Below, piece by piece: positions 1-11,511 of a DNA stretch of 64,000 nucleotides. Source of the stretch: Closterium sp. NIES-65 (lineage: Eukaryota > Streptophyta > Zygnematophyceae > Desmidiales > Closteriaceae); assembly GCA_948144175.1 (NCBI GenBank), contig CANXME010002275.1, forward strand, positions 2,670,001-2,734,000, given 5' to 3'. A program made the translations under genes and the position numbers. Position 1 is the stretch's first letter. Each line of letters begins with the position of its first letter. The notes below the pieces were generated by a model, which was not told the origin of the DNA, searched no databases, and saw nothing but the letters and a program-made list of their open reading frames with translations.

Positions 1-1017
1 GACCAACTGTCCAGTTGGTCCAACCGGTCCAATTGACCATCAGGCTAGTTAGTCCAGCCGGACCAATTGACCAAGAGGCGAGTTGGTCCAGCCGGTCCAA
101 TTGACCAACAGTCCAGTTGGTCCAACCAGTCCGATAGACCAACAGTCCACATGGTCCAACCGGACGAATTGACCAACAGTCCAGTTGGTCCAGCCGGTCC
201 AATTGACCAACAGTCCAGTTGGTCTAGCCGGTCCAATTGGCCAACAGTCCAGTTGGTCCAGCCTGTCCAATTGACCAACAGGCCTGTTGGTCCAGCTAGT
301 CTAATTGACCAACAGTCCAGTTGGTCTAGCTGGTCCAATTGAACATCATGCTAGTTGATCCAGCCAGACCAATTGACCAACAGTCGAGTTGGTCCAGCCG
401 GTCCGATTGACCAACAGTCCAATTGGTCCAACCAGTCCAATTGACCAACACGCCAGTTGGTCCAGCCGGTCCGAATGACCAACAGGCCAGCTGGTCCAGC
501 CTGTCCGATTAACCAACAGGCTAGTTGGTCCAGGCGGTCCGATTGACCAATAGTCCAGTTGGTCCAGCCGGTCCAATTGAGCAACAGGCCAGATGGTCTA
601 GCCAGTCCAATTAACCAACTGTCCAGTTGGTCCACCCGGTCCAATTGACTAACAGGCCAGTTGGTCCAGCCCGTCCAATTGACCAACAGGCCAGTTGGGC
701 CAGCTGGTCCGTTTGACCAACAATCCAGTTGGTCCAACTGGTCCAATTGACCAACAGGCCAGTTGGTCCAGCAAGTCCAATTGACCTACAGGCCTGTTGG
801 GCCAGCCGGTCCGATTGACCAACAGTCCAGTTGGAACAACCGGTCCAATTGACCAACAGGCCAGTTGGTCGAGCCGGTCCAATTGACCAACAGTCCAGTT
901 GGTCCAGCCGGTCCAGTTGACCAACAGTGCTGTTGGTCCAGCCGGTCTAATTGACCAACAGGCCAGTTGGTCCAGCCGGTCCAATTGACAAACAGTCCAG
1001 TTAGTCCAGCCGGTCAA
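1..1017. repeat. 34-bp satellite array, orientation A, fragment of the 3.7-kb HOR
   Basis: Head-to-tail 34-bp monomers, each containing GGTCCAATTGACC, ACCAACAGTCCAGTTGG and GGTCCAGCC, diverged by point changes. The stretch matches 19021-20037 at a constant offset of 19,020 with only a few substitutions seen by eye, for example near 73, 785 and 940. It is therefore a fragment of the same higher-order unit found beyond the retrotransposon. The match stops after GCCGGTCAA at about 1017, where monomer orientation flips. No gene is seen. Open frames here come from the repeat. Confidence 0.93.
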
Positions 1018-4000
1018 CTGGCGTGTGGTCCAATAGACCGGTTGGTTCAACTGGCCTGTTGGTCCAATGGACCAGATGGACAAACTGGTCTGTTGGTCGA
1101 TTGGACCGGTTAGACCAACTGGCCTCTTGGACAATTGGACTGGCTTGACCAACAGGCCTGCTGGTCCATTCGACAGGTTGGACCAACCGGCCTTTTGGTC
1201 AGTTGCACCGGTTGGACGAACTAGCCTGTTGGTTAATTGGACCGGCTAGACAAGCAGGCTTGTTGATCAGTTGGACCAGTTGGACCAGCACGCCTGTTAG
1301 TTGATTTGACCGGTTGGACCAACACGCCTGTTGGTCCATTTGACCGGTTGGATCAATCGGCCTGTTGGTCCATTGGACAGGTTGGACCAACTGGTCTGTT
1401 GGTCAATGGAACGGTTGGACCAATTGACCTGTTGGTCAATTGGACCGGTTGGACCAACTGGCCTATTGGTCAAATGGTCTGGTTGGACCAATTGGCCTTT
1501 TGGTCCAATGGACCAGTTGGTCAATTGGACCGGCTGCACCAACTAGCCTGTTGGTCCATCTGACAAGTTGGACAATCTGGCCTTTTGGTCCATTGGACAG
1601 GCTAGAGAAACAGGCCTGTTGGTCCAATGGACCGCTTGGACCAACTGGCCTGTGAGTCAATTGGATAGGCTGGACAAACTTGCTTGTTGGTCCATGGGAT
1701 CGGTTGGACCAACTCCCTGTTGGTCAATTGACCGGTTGGACCAACTGGCCTTTTGGTCAATGGGACCGGTTGGACCAACAAGCCTTTTGGTCAATTGGAC
1801 CGGCTGGACCAACTGGCCTGTTGGTCAATTGGACTCGTTGGACCAACTGGCCTGTTGGTCAATTGGACCAGTTGGACCAATTGGCCTGTTGGTCAATTGG
1901 ACCGGTTGGACCAACTGGCCTGTTGGTTAATTAGATCCCTTGGACCAACTGGCCTGTTGGTCCATTTGACCAGTAGGACCAACAGGCCTGTTGGTCCATT
2001 TGACCAGTTGGATCAAACAGCCTGTAGGTCCATTAGACAGGTTGGACCAACTGGCCTGTTGGTCCATTGGACCGGTTGGACCAATTGGCTTGTTGGTCCA
2101 ATGGACTGGCCGGACCAACAGGCTTGTTGATCAATTGGACCATTTGGCCTATTAGCCCATTTGACCTGTTGGTCCATTTGACTGGTTGGACCAAACGGAT
2201 TGTTGGTCCATTGGACTGGTTGGACCAACTAGCCTTTTGGTCCAATGAACCGGTTGGACGTACTGGCATGTCGGTCCAATAGACTTGTCGGACCAACAGG
2301 CTTGTTTATCCATTGGACCAGCTGGATAAACTCGCGTGTTGGTCCAATGGACCGATTGGACGAACTAGCCTGTTGATCAATAGGACCGGTTGGACCAACT
2401 AGCCTGATGGTCAACTAGACGAGTTGAACCAACTGACTTGTTGGTCCATTTGATTGGTTGGACCAACTGGCCTGTTGGTCCAATGGACTAGTTGGACCAA
2501 CTGGCCTGTTGGTCCAATGGATCGGTTGGACCGATTGGCGTTTTGGTCCAATGGAACGGTTAGTTCAACTAGCCTGTTGGTCCAGTGGACCAGATGGACA
2601 AACTCGTCTGTTGGTCCATTGGACCGGTTGGACCAACTGGCCTATTGGTCAATTGGACTGGTTGGACCAACTGGCCTGTTGGTCCAATGGACTGGTTGGA
2701 CCAACTGGCCTGTTGGTTAATTGGACCGGGTGGACCAACTGCCCTATTCTTCAATTGGACTGGTTGGACCAACTTGCCTTTTGTTCCAATGGACCAGTTG
2801 GACCAACTAGCCAGTTGATCAATTCGACCGGTTGGACCAAGTAGCCTGTTGGTCAATTGGACCGGTTTTACCAACTAGCCTGTTGGTCAATTGGACCAGC
2901 TGGACCAATTGGCCTATTGTTCAAATGGATCGGTTAGACCAACAGTCCTGTTGGTCAATTGGACCGGCTGCACCAACTGCCATGTTGGTCCATCTGACAG
3001 GTTGGACAATCTAGCCTGTTGGTCCATTGGACCGGCTGGACATACTGGCCTGTTGGTCCAATGGACCGCTTGGACCAACTGGCCTGTTGGTCAATTGGAC
3101 AGGCTGGACAAACTGGCCTGTTGGTCCATGGGACCGGTTGGACCAACTCGCCTTTTGGTCAATTGACCGGTTGGACCAACTAGCCTTTTGGTCAATGGGA
3201 CCGGTTGGACCAACAAACCTTTTGGTCAATTGGACCAGCTGGACCAACTGGCCTGTTGGTCAATTGGACTCGTTAGACGAACTGGCCTGTTGGTCAATTG
3301 GACCGGTTGGACCAACTGGCCTGTTGGTTAATTGGATCGGTTGGACCAACTGGCCTGTTGGTCCATTTGACAAGTTGGACCAACACGCCTGTTGGTCCAT
3401 TTGACTGGTTGGATCAAACGGCCTGTTTGTCATTTAGACAGGGACCAACTGGCCTGTTGGTCCATTGGACCGGTTGGACGAATTGGCCTGTTGGTCCAAT
3501 AGACTATCCAGACCAACAGGCTTGTTGATCAATTGGACCAGTTGGACCAATAAGCCTGTTGGTCCAATGGACCGGTTTGACCATCTAGCCTCTTGATCAA
3601 TTGGACTGGTTGGACCAACCGTCGTGATGGTCAATTGGACTGGTTGGACCAACTGGCCTGTTGGTCCATATGACGGGTTGGACCAATTGGCCTGTTGGTC
3701 CAATGGACTGGCCGGACCAACAGGCTTGTTGATCAACTGGACTAGTTGGACCAATAAGCCTGTTGGTCTTATGGACCGGTTTGACCATCAATGTGAGTGG
3801 TTGGACCAACCGGCGTGATGGTCAATTGGACTGGTTGGACCAACAGGCCTATTGGTCAATTGGACCGGTTGGACCAACTGGCCTATTGGTCAATTGGACT
3901 GGTTGGACCAACTGGCCTGTTGGTCCAATGGACTGGTTGGACCAACTGGTCTGTTGGTTAATTGGACCGGGTGGAGCAAGTGGCCTATTCTTCAATTGGA

Positions 4001-6819
4001 CTGGTTGGACCAACTGGCCTTTTTTTCCAATGGACCAGTTGGACCAACTAGCCAGTTGGTCAATTCGACCGGTTGGACCAAGTAGCCTGTTGGTCAATTG
4101 GACCGGTTTTACCAACTAGCCTGTTGGTCAATTGGACCAGCTGGACCAATTGGCCTATTGTTCAAATGGATCGGCTAGACCAACAGTCCTGTTGGTCAAT
4201 TGGACCGGCTGCACCAACTGCATGTTGGTCCATCTGACAGGTTGGACAATCTAGCCTGTTGGTCCATTGGACTGGCTGGACATACTGGCCTGTTGGTCCA
4301 ATGGACCGCTTGGACCAACTGGCCTGTTGGTCAATTGGACAGGCTGGACAAACTGGCCTGTTGGTCCATGGGACCGGTTGGACCAACTCGCCTTTTGGTC
4401 AATTGACCGGTTGGACCAACTAGCATTTTGGTCAATGGGACCGGTTGGACCAACAAACCTTTTGGTCAATTGGACCAGCTGGACCAACTGGCTTGTTGGT
4501 CAATTGGACTCGTTAGACCAACTGGCCTGTTGGTCAATTGGACTGGTTGGACCAACTGGCCTGTTGGTTAATTGGATCGGTTGGACCAACTGGCCTGTTG
4601 GTCCATTTGACGGGTTGGATCAAACGACCTGTTTGTCCATTAGACAGGGACCAACTGGCCTGTTGGTCCATTGGACCGGTTGGACGAATTGGCCTGTTGG
4701 TCCAATGGACTGGCCAGACCAACAGGCTTGTTGATCAATTAGACCAGTTGGACCAATAAGCTTGTTGGTCCTATGGACCGGTTTTACCATCTTGCCTCTT
4801 GATCAATTGGACTGGTTGGACCAACCAACGTGATGGTCAATTGGACTGGTTGGACCAACTGGCCTGTTAGCCCATTTGACCGGTTGGACCAACTGGCCTG
4901 TTGGTCTATTTGACTGGTTGGACCAAACGGCTTGTTGGTCCATTGGACTGGTTGGACCAACTAGCCTGTTGGTCCAATGAACCAGTTGGACGTACTGGCA
5001 TGTTGGTCCAATTGACGGGTTGGACCAACTGGCTTGTTGATCAATTGGAGCAGCTGGATCAACTCGCTTGTTGGTCAATTGCACCGGTTGGACCAACTGG
5101 CCTGTTGATCAATAGGACCGGTTGGACCAAATAGCCTGATGGTCAATTGGACCAGTTGAACCAACTGACATGTTGGTCCATTTGATAGGTTGGACCAACT
5201 GGCTTGTTGTTCAAATGGACTAGTTGGACCAACTAGCCTGTTGGTCCAATGGATCCGTTGGACCAACTGGCATGTTGTTCCAATGAACCAAATGGACGAA
5301 CTGGTCTGTTGGTCCATTGGACCGGTTGGACGAACTGGCTTGTTGGATAATTGGGCCGGATTGACCAATTGGCTTGTTGGTCTATTTGACAAGTTGGACC
5401 AACTCGCCTTATGGTCAATTGCACTGGTTGGACCAACTGGCCTGTTGGTCAGTTGGACCAGTTGGACTAGTTGGCCTGTTGGTCCACTGGACCGGTTGGA
5501 CAAACTTGCCTTTCGGTCAATTTCGACTGGTTGGACGAACAAGCCTTTTGGTCAATTGGACTGGTTGGACCAACTGGCTTGTTGGTCAATTGGACTGGTG
5601 GACCAACTGGCTATTTGTCAATTGGACCGGTTGGACCAACTGGCCTGATGGTCAATTGGACCGGTTGGACCAACATACCTGTTAGTCAATTGGACCGGTT
5701 GGACCAACTTGCCTGTTAGTCCATTTGATCGGTTGGACCAACTGTCTTGTTGGTCCATTGGACCGGTTGGACCAAACAGCTTGTGTGTCTATTCGACAGG
5801 TTGAATCAACTGGTCTATTATTCAATTGGACCGGTTGGACCAACTGGCCTATTGGTCCATTTTACAGGTTGGACCAACAGGCCTGTTGTTCCTATGGACC
5901 AGTTGGACCAACTGGCCTGTTGGTCCAATGGATTGGTTGGACCAACTAGCGTGTTGATTCGATTGGCCTGTTGGTCCAGTGGACCAGATGGACAAACTGG
6001 TCTGTTGGTTGATTGTACCGGTTGGACCAACTTGTCCGTTGGTCCAATGGACCAGTTGGACCAACTGGCCTTTTTGTCAATTGGACCGCTTGGACCAACT
6101 GGCCTTTTGGTCACTTGCACCGGTTGGACCAACTTGCCTTTTGGTCAATTGGACCGGCTGGACAAGCAAGCCTCTTGATCCAAACAACCGGTTGGACCAA
6201 CATACCTGTTAGTCAATTGGACCGGTTGGACCAACTGGCCTATTCGTCAAATGGTATGGTTGGACCAACTGGCCTGTTGGACAATTGGACTCGTTGGACC
6301 AACTGGCTCGTAGGTCAATTGGACAAGCTGGACCACCTGGCCTGTTGGTCAATTGGACAGGTTGGACCAACAGGCCTGGTCGTCAAATGGTGTGGTTGGA
6401 CCAACTGGCCTGTTGGACAATTGGACTCTTTGGACCAACTGGCTCGTAGGTCAATTGGACCGTTTGGACCAACTGCCCTGTTGGTCCATTTGACCGGTTG
6501 GCCGAACAAGCCTGGTCGTCCATTTGACCGGTTGGATCAAACGGCCTGTTGGTCCATTGGACAGGTTGGACCAACTTGCCTATTGGTCCAATGGACCGGT
6601 TGGACCAACTGGCCTATTGGTCCAATGGACTCGCCGGACCAACACGCTTGTTGATCAATTGGACAGGTTGGACCAACTAGCCTGTTGGTCCAATGGACCG
6701 GTTGGACCAACTCGCCTCTTGATCAATTGGACTGGTTGGACCAACCAGCCTAATGGTCCATTTGCCCTGTTGGCCCATTTGACCGGTTGGACCAACTCGC
6801 CTGTTGGTCCATTGGACTG
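1018..6819. repeat. Inverted, diverged 34-bp satellite block (orientation B)
   Basis: The monomers run in the opposite orientation to those on both sides, reading TTGGACCGGTTGGACCAACT then GGCCTGTTGGTC on the + strand. They form a separate subfamily: many monomers carry GGTCCAATGGACC or GGTCCATTTGACC instead of GGTCAATTGGACC, and they differ more from one another than the flanking monomers do. A landmark segment recurs at 1621, 3054 and 4294. The second and third copies lie in a 1,240-bp direct duplication. The right orientation switch falls at about 6815-6822, within ACTGGCTGGTCCAGCC. No gene or RNA is seen. Confidence 0.9.
2600..4780. repeat. 1,240-bp direct duplication inside the B block
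   Basis: Sequence from about 2600 to 3540 recurs at about 3840-4780 with an offset of 1,240 bp; the CCTATTGGTC landmark falls at 2641 and again at 3881. Small indels and substitutions separate the copies: a short C loss near 4220, and a T-rich TTTTTTCC variant at 4020 where the first copy has TTTTGTTCC. A more diverged third copy of part of it starts upstream near 1560, about 1,433 bp earlier. The unit is not an exact multiple of 34, which indicates internal small indels. Confidence 0.75.
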
Positions 6820-9800
6820 GCTGGTCCAGCCGGTCCGATTGACCAACAGTCCAGTTGGTCCAGCCGGTCCAATTGACCAACAGGCCAGATGGGCCAGCCG
6901 GTCCCATTGACCAACAGTCCAGTTGGTCCAGCGGGTCCTATTGACCAACAGTCCAGTTGGTCCAGCCGGTCCAATTGACCAACAGTCCAGTTGGTCCAGC
7001 CGGTCCAATTGACCAACACTCCAGTTGGTCCAGCCGGTCCAATTGACCAATAGTCCAGTTGGTCCAGCCAGTCCAATTGAGCAACAAGCCAGATGGTCTA
7101 GCCGGTCCAATTACCCAACAGGCCTGTTGGTCCAGCCGGTCCGAATGACCAACAGGCCAGTTGGTCCAGCCTGTCCGATTGACCAACAGGCCAGTTGGTC
7201 CAGCCGGTCCGATTGACCAACAGGTCAGTTGGTCCAGCCAGTCCGATTGACCAACAGGTCAGTGGTCCAGCCGGTCCGATTGACCAATAGTCCAGTTGGT
7301 TCAGCCGGTCCAATTGAGCAACAAGCCTGATGGTCTTGCCGGTCCAATTAACCAACAGTCTAGTTGGTCCACCCGGTCCAATTGACCAACAGGCCAGTTG
7401 GTCCAGACGGTCCAATTGACCAACAGGCCAGTTGGGCCAGCTGATCCGATTGACCAACAGTCCAGTTGGTCCAACCGGTCCAATTGACCAACACGCCAGT
7501 TGGTCCAGCCGGTCCATTTGTCCAACAGGCCAGTTGGTCCAGCTGGTCCAATTGACCATCAGGCTAGTTGGTCCCGTCTGTCCAATTGACCAACAGGCCA
7601 GTTGGTCCAACTAGTCCAATTGACCAACAGGCCAATTGGTCCAATCGGTCCAATTCACCAACAGGCCAGTTGGTCCTGCCGGTCCAATTGACCAACAGGC
7701 GTGTTGGTCCATCCGGTCTGATTAACCAACAGTCCTGTTGGTCCAACCGATCCACTTCACCAACAGGCCAGTTGGTCCAGCCGGTCCAATTGACCAACAG
7801 TCCAGTTGGTCCAGCCGGTCCAAGTGACAAACAGTCCAGTTGGTCCAGCTTGTCCGATTGACCGATAGGCCAGTTGTTCCAACCGGTCCAAATGACCAAC
7901 TGGCTAGTTGGTCCACCCGGTCCAATTGACCAAAAGGCAAGTTGGGCCAGCCTGTCCGATTGACCAACAGGCCAGTTGGTCCAGCCGGTCCGATTGACCA
8001 ACAGGCTAGTTCGTCCCTATCCGATTGACCAACAGGCCAGTTGGTCCAGCCGGTCCAATTGACCAACGGGCCAGTAGGTCCAGCCTGTCCAATTGACCAA
8101 CAGGCCAATTGGTCCAGCCGGTCCAATTAACCAACAGGCAAGTTGGTCCAGACGGTCCGATTGACCAACAGTCCAGTTGGTCCAACCGGTCCAATTCACC
8201 AACACGCCAGTTGGTCCAGCCAGTCCAATTGACCGACAGTCCAGTTGGTCCAGCCGGTCCCATTGACCAACAGTCCAGTTGGCCCAGCCTGTCCGATTGA
8301 CCAACAAGCAAGTTTGTCCGGCCGGTCCGATTGACCAACAGGCTAGTTGGTCCAGCCGGTCCTATTGACCAACAGGCCAGTTGGTCCAGCCGGTCCAATT
8401 GACCAACAGGCTAGTTGGGCAAGCCGGTCCGATTGACCAACAGTCCAGTTGGTCCAAGCGGTCCAATTGACCAACAGGCCAGTTGGTCCAGCCCGTCCAA
8501 TTGACCAACAGTCTAGTTGGTCCAACCGGTCCAATTGACCAACAGGCCTGTTGGTCCAGCCGGTCCAATTGACCAACAGGCCAGTTGGTCCAGCCGGTCC
8601 AATTGACCAACAGGCCAGTTGGGCCAGCCGGTGCGATTGACCAACAGTCCTTTTGGTCCAACCGGTCCAATTGACCAACAGGCCAGTTGGTCCAGCCGGT
8701 CCAATTGACCAACAGTCCAGTTGGTCCAGCCGGTCCATTTAACTAACACTCCAGTTGGTCCAGCCGGTCCAATTGACCAACAGGCCAGTTGGTCCAGCCA
8801 GTCCAATTGACCAACAGTCCAGTTGGTCTAGCCGGTCCAAATGACCATCAGGCTAGTTGGTCCAGCCGGACCAATTGACCAACAGTTCAGTTGGTCCACC
8901 CGGTCCGATTGACCAACAGTCCAGTTGGTCCAACCAGTCGAATTGACCAACAGTCCAGTTGGTCCAGCCGGTCCATTTGACCAACAGGCCAGTCGGGCCA
9001 GCCTGTTCCGATTGACCAACAGTCCACATGGTCCAACCGGACGAATTGACCAACAGTCCAGTTGGTCCAGCCGGTCCAATTGACCAACAGTCCAGCTGGT
9101 CCAATTGACCAACAGTCCAGTTGGTCCAGCCTGTCCAATTGACCAACAGGCCAGTTGGTCCAGCCAGTCCAATTGACCAACAGTCCAGTTGGTCTAGCTG
9201 GTCCAATTGAACATCATGCTAGTTGGTCCAGCCAGACCAATTGACCAACAGTCAAGTTGGTCCAGCCGGTCCGATTGACCAACAGTCCAATTGGTCCAAC
9301 CAGTCCAATTGACCAATAGGCCAGTTGGTCCAACCGGTCCGAATGACCAACAGGCCAGCTGGTCCAGCGTGTCCGATTAACCAACCAGTTGGTCCAGGCG
9401 GTCCGATTGACCAACAGGTCAGTGGTCCAGCCGGTCCGGTTGACCAATAGTCTAGTTGGTCCAGCCGGTTCAATTGAGCAACAGGCCAGATGGTCTAGCC
9501 AGTCCAATTAATCAGCTGTCCAGTTGGTCCACCCGGTCCAATTGACTAACAGGCCAGTTGGTCCAGCCCGTCCAATTGACCAACAGGCCAGTTGGGCCAG
9601 CTGGTCCGTTTGACCAACAATCCAGTTGGTCCAACTGGTCCAATTGACCAACAGGTCAGTTGGTCCAGCAGGTCCAATTGACCAACAGGCTTGTTGGGTC
9701 AGCCGGTCCGATTGACCAACAGTCCAGTTGGAACAACCGGTCCAATTGACCAACAGGCCAGTTGGTCGAGCCGGTCCAATTGACCAACAGTCCAGTTGGT

Positions 9801-10375
9801 CCAGCCGGTCCAGTTGACCAACACTCCTGTTGGTCCAGCCGGTCTAATTGACCAACAGGCAAGTTGGTCCAGCCGGTCCAATTGACCAACAGTCCAGTTA
9901 GTCCAGCCGGTCAAATTGACCTACAGGCGAGTTGGTCCAGCCGGTCCGATCGACCAACAGTCCAGTTGGTCCAACCATTCCAATTGACTAACAGGCCACT
10001 TGGTCCAGCCGGTCCGAATGACCAACAGGCCAGTTGGTCCAGCCTGTCTGATTAACCAAAAGGCCAGTTGGTCCAGGCGGTCCGATTGACCAACAGGTCA
10101 GTTGGTCCAGCCAGTCCGATTGACCATCAGGTCAGTGGTCCAGCCGGTCCGATTGACCAATAGTCAAGTAGGTCCAGCCGGTCCAATTGAGCAACAGGCC
10201 AGATGGTTTAGCCGGTCCAATTAACCAACAGTCCAGTTGGTCCACCTGGTCCAATTGACCAACAGGCCAGTTGGGCCAGCTGGTCCGATTGACCAACAGT
10301 CCAGTTGGAACAACTGGTCCAATTGACCAGCAGGCCAGTTGGTCCAGCCGGTCCGATTTACCAACAGGCCAATTG
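6820..10375. repeat. 34-bp satellite array, orientation A, left of the retrotransposon
   Basis: Continuous A-orientation monomers. The part from about 8830 to 10375 follows the same monomer order as 1-1017 and 19021-20500, but with more differences, so it is an older copy of the same higher-order segment. The array is cut at 10375/10376 by the retrotransposon, and its continuation lies at 17233. The final 55 bp match the paralogous, uninterrupted satellite ending at 20939. No gene is seen. Confidence 0.92.
10371..10375. other. Target-site duplication, left copy (AATTG)
   Basis: AATTG directly precedes the left LTR and is repeated directly after the right LTR. Five bases is the usual Ty1/copia target duplication. 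The uninterrupted paralogues at 20935-20939 and 24637-24641 have a single AATTG within CCAATTGG, which confirms it was duplicated on insertion. Confidence 0.93.
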
Positions 10376-11469
10376 TGTTGGTGTAAGGGCCTAATAAACT
10401 CAAGCTATTAAGACTTTATCACACTTAAAACCTCTCCTCGGGGTCACCTCCAAGGGTCCTTGGGTGCCTGGTACAAGACCAGCCCCTATCCTCGGGTCCG
10501 AGTTTGTAGAGAGAGGGATCAAGAGGGACTTAGTCAAAAACAGCAAGAGTACCTTGAACGTCGCGCAGCGTATCGTGCAGACCGTCGATCGGATTAAGCT
10601 GAGAATTTCCTATATCGAAGCTCACTCTAAGAGCTTTAAAATAAGCCAAGTTGCCTCGCGAAAAGTTCTGCCATTACGAAGTTATGGCTCGGACAGCGTT
10701 AGCCTAGCGTTGGAGTGCTAGCATACTAGCGTTGACTCGGGTAGCATTCCGCCGTCGCATCGCGTAGAAAAAAAATTCCAGCAAGGAAGGAATTCGCTTG
10801 AATCAATTTAACTATATTCAGGTACAAACAGAGAAGGAATAAATAGCTCTAGCTAGCAAGGACCTTGGGAATCAACCTGGGAACAACCAGGGATGATCCC
10901 AAATAATTCCAAGCAACAGAACCAACCTGGCTGGACAAAATAGCAGGTGATAGGTTGGTGAACAACCTCTGGTTCTGTTTTTCCAACCTGGGAAAACAAC
11001 AACCAGGTTCAGGTCCTAAAAACAGAACCTGTTTTGTCTTTGCCCAACCAGCCAAATGCTGGTTCCGCTGGTTTCCCCTGGCCCTGTAGCATGCAGATAC
11101 AGACAAACAACATCCAACCTTCACCTAAATTGTACCCCTATAGTGCCTGCCCTGCTACACTATAGTCAACCAAACAAAACAGTACAATTTCGAGTTGGAT
11201 AGAACTGAATCTGCGCAATCAAGTAAGTTGAACCGCAAAGCTTCCATCTTGGGTTCCTTTGCGAGCTCGTCCTTTCTGCTTGTACTGTTCATAGCGCGTA
11301 CAATGTTATGCCGAAGCGCACATTTTGCGAGTACCTGCAAATGCTTCAAGCGAAAATTGCGAAAGCAAACAAACACACAAACATACCATTCACACGCAAA
11401 TGCATTCGCACACGCATACTCGTACAAACAGACGGCAGGATGTCGTGCAATGTGAATTTGCACCCAACA
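10376..11469 (-). repeat. 3' LTR of the copia element
   Basis: A 1,094-bp direct repeat of 16139-17232 at a constant offset of 5,763. I see no difference between the two copies. It begins TGTTGG and ends CCAACA on the + strand, a 6-bp terminal inverted repeat with the canonical TG...CA ends. The interior holds an A/T-rich stretch near 10800-10850 and a nested hairpin near 10971-11029. Short open frames occur on both strands but none resembles a known protein. I could not assign the TATA box, polyadenylation signal or U3/R/U5 limits with confidence. Confidence 0.96.
10971..11029. other. Nested inverted repeat (hairpin) in the 3' LTR
   Basis: The outer arms GGTTCTGTTTTT (10971-10982) and AAAAACAGAACC (11018-11029) are perfectly complementary over 12 bp. 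Inside them, AACCTGG (10985-10991) pairs with CCAGGTT (11003-11009). The wider interval 10860-11080 is rich in further CCAGGTT/AACCTGG words. It could fold in LTR DNA or RNA. The role is unknown; regulatory structure or remnant of smaller repeats are both possible. Confidence 0.7.
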
Positions 11470-11480
11470 CACTCCCCCTC
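11470..11480 (-). other. Polypurine tract (second-strand primer site)
   Basis: Read on the minus strand this is GAGGGGGAGTG, directly abutting the TGTTGG start of the 3' LTR. A G-rich purine run in exactly this position primes plus-strand DNA synthesis in LTR elements, and GGGGGAG-type tracts are typical of plant copia elements. The 31 bp between it and the gag-pol stop codon form a very short 3' untranslated stretch with no other signal that I can see. Confidence 0.9.
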
Positions 11481-11511
11481 AGCCTGCCGGCTGCATCCCC
11501 ATCATTCCATA

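Noticed and set aside
1..10375. CRISPR-like array of about 34-bp repeats
   Set aside because: Monomers are directly adjacent with no unique spacers, vary from one to another, and extend for tens of kilobases with no cas genes. The retrotransposon shows the sequence is eukaryotic.
10800..10850. A/T-rich words in the LTR as TATA box or polyadenylation signal
   Set aside because: Several weak candidates occur on the sense strand (TATTTATT, AATATAG) with no supporting spacing or start-site evidence, so none was annotated.
10464..11455. Short open frames on both strands of the LTR, repeated at 16227-17218
   Set aside because: They are at most about 105 codons, unlike known proteins, and sit in regulatory LTR sequence. 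Their exact repetition only reflects LTR identity.
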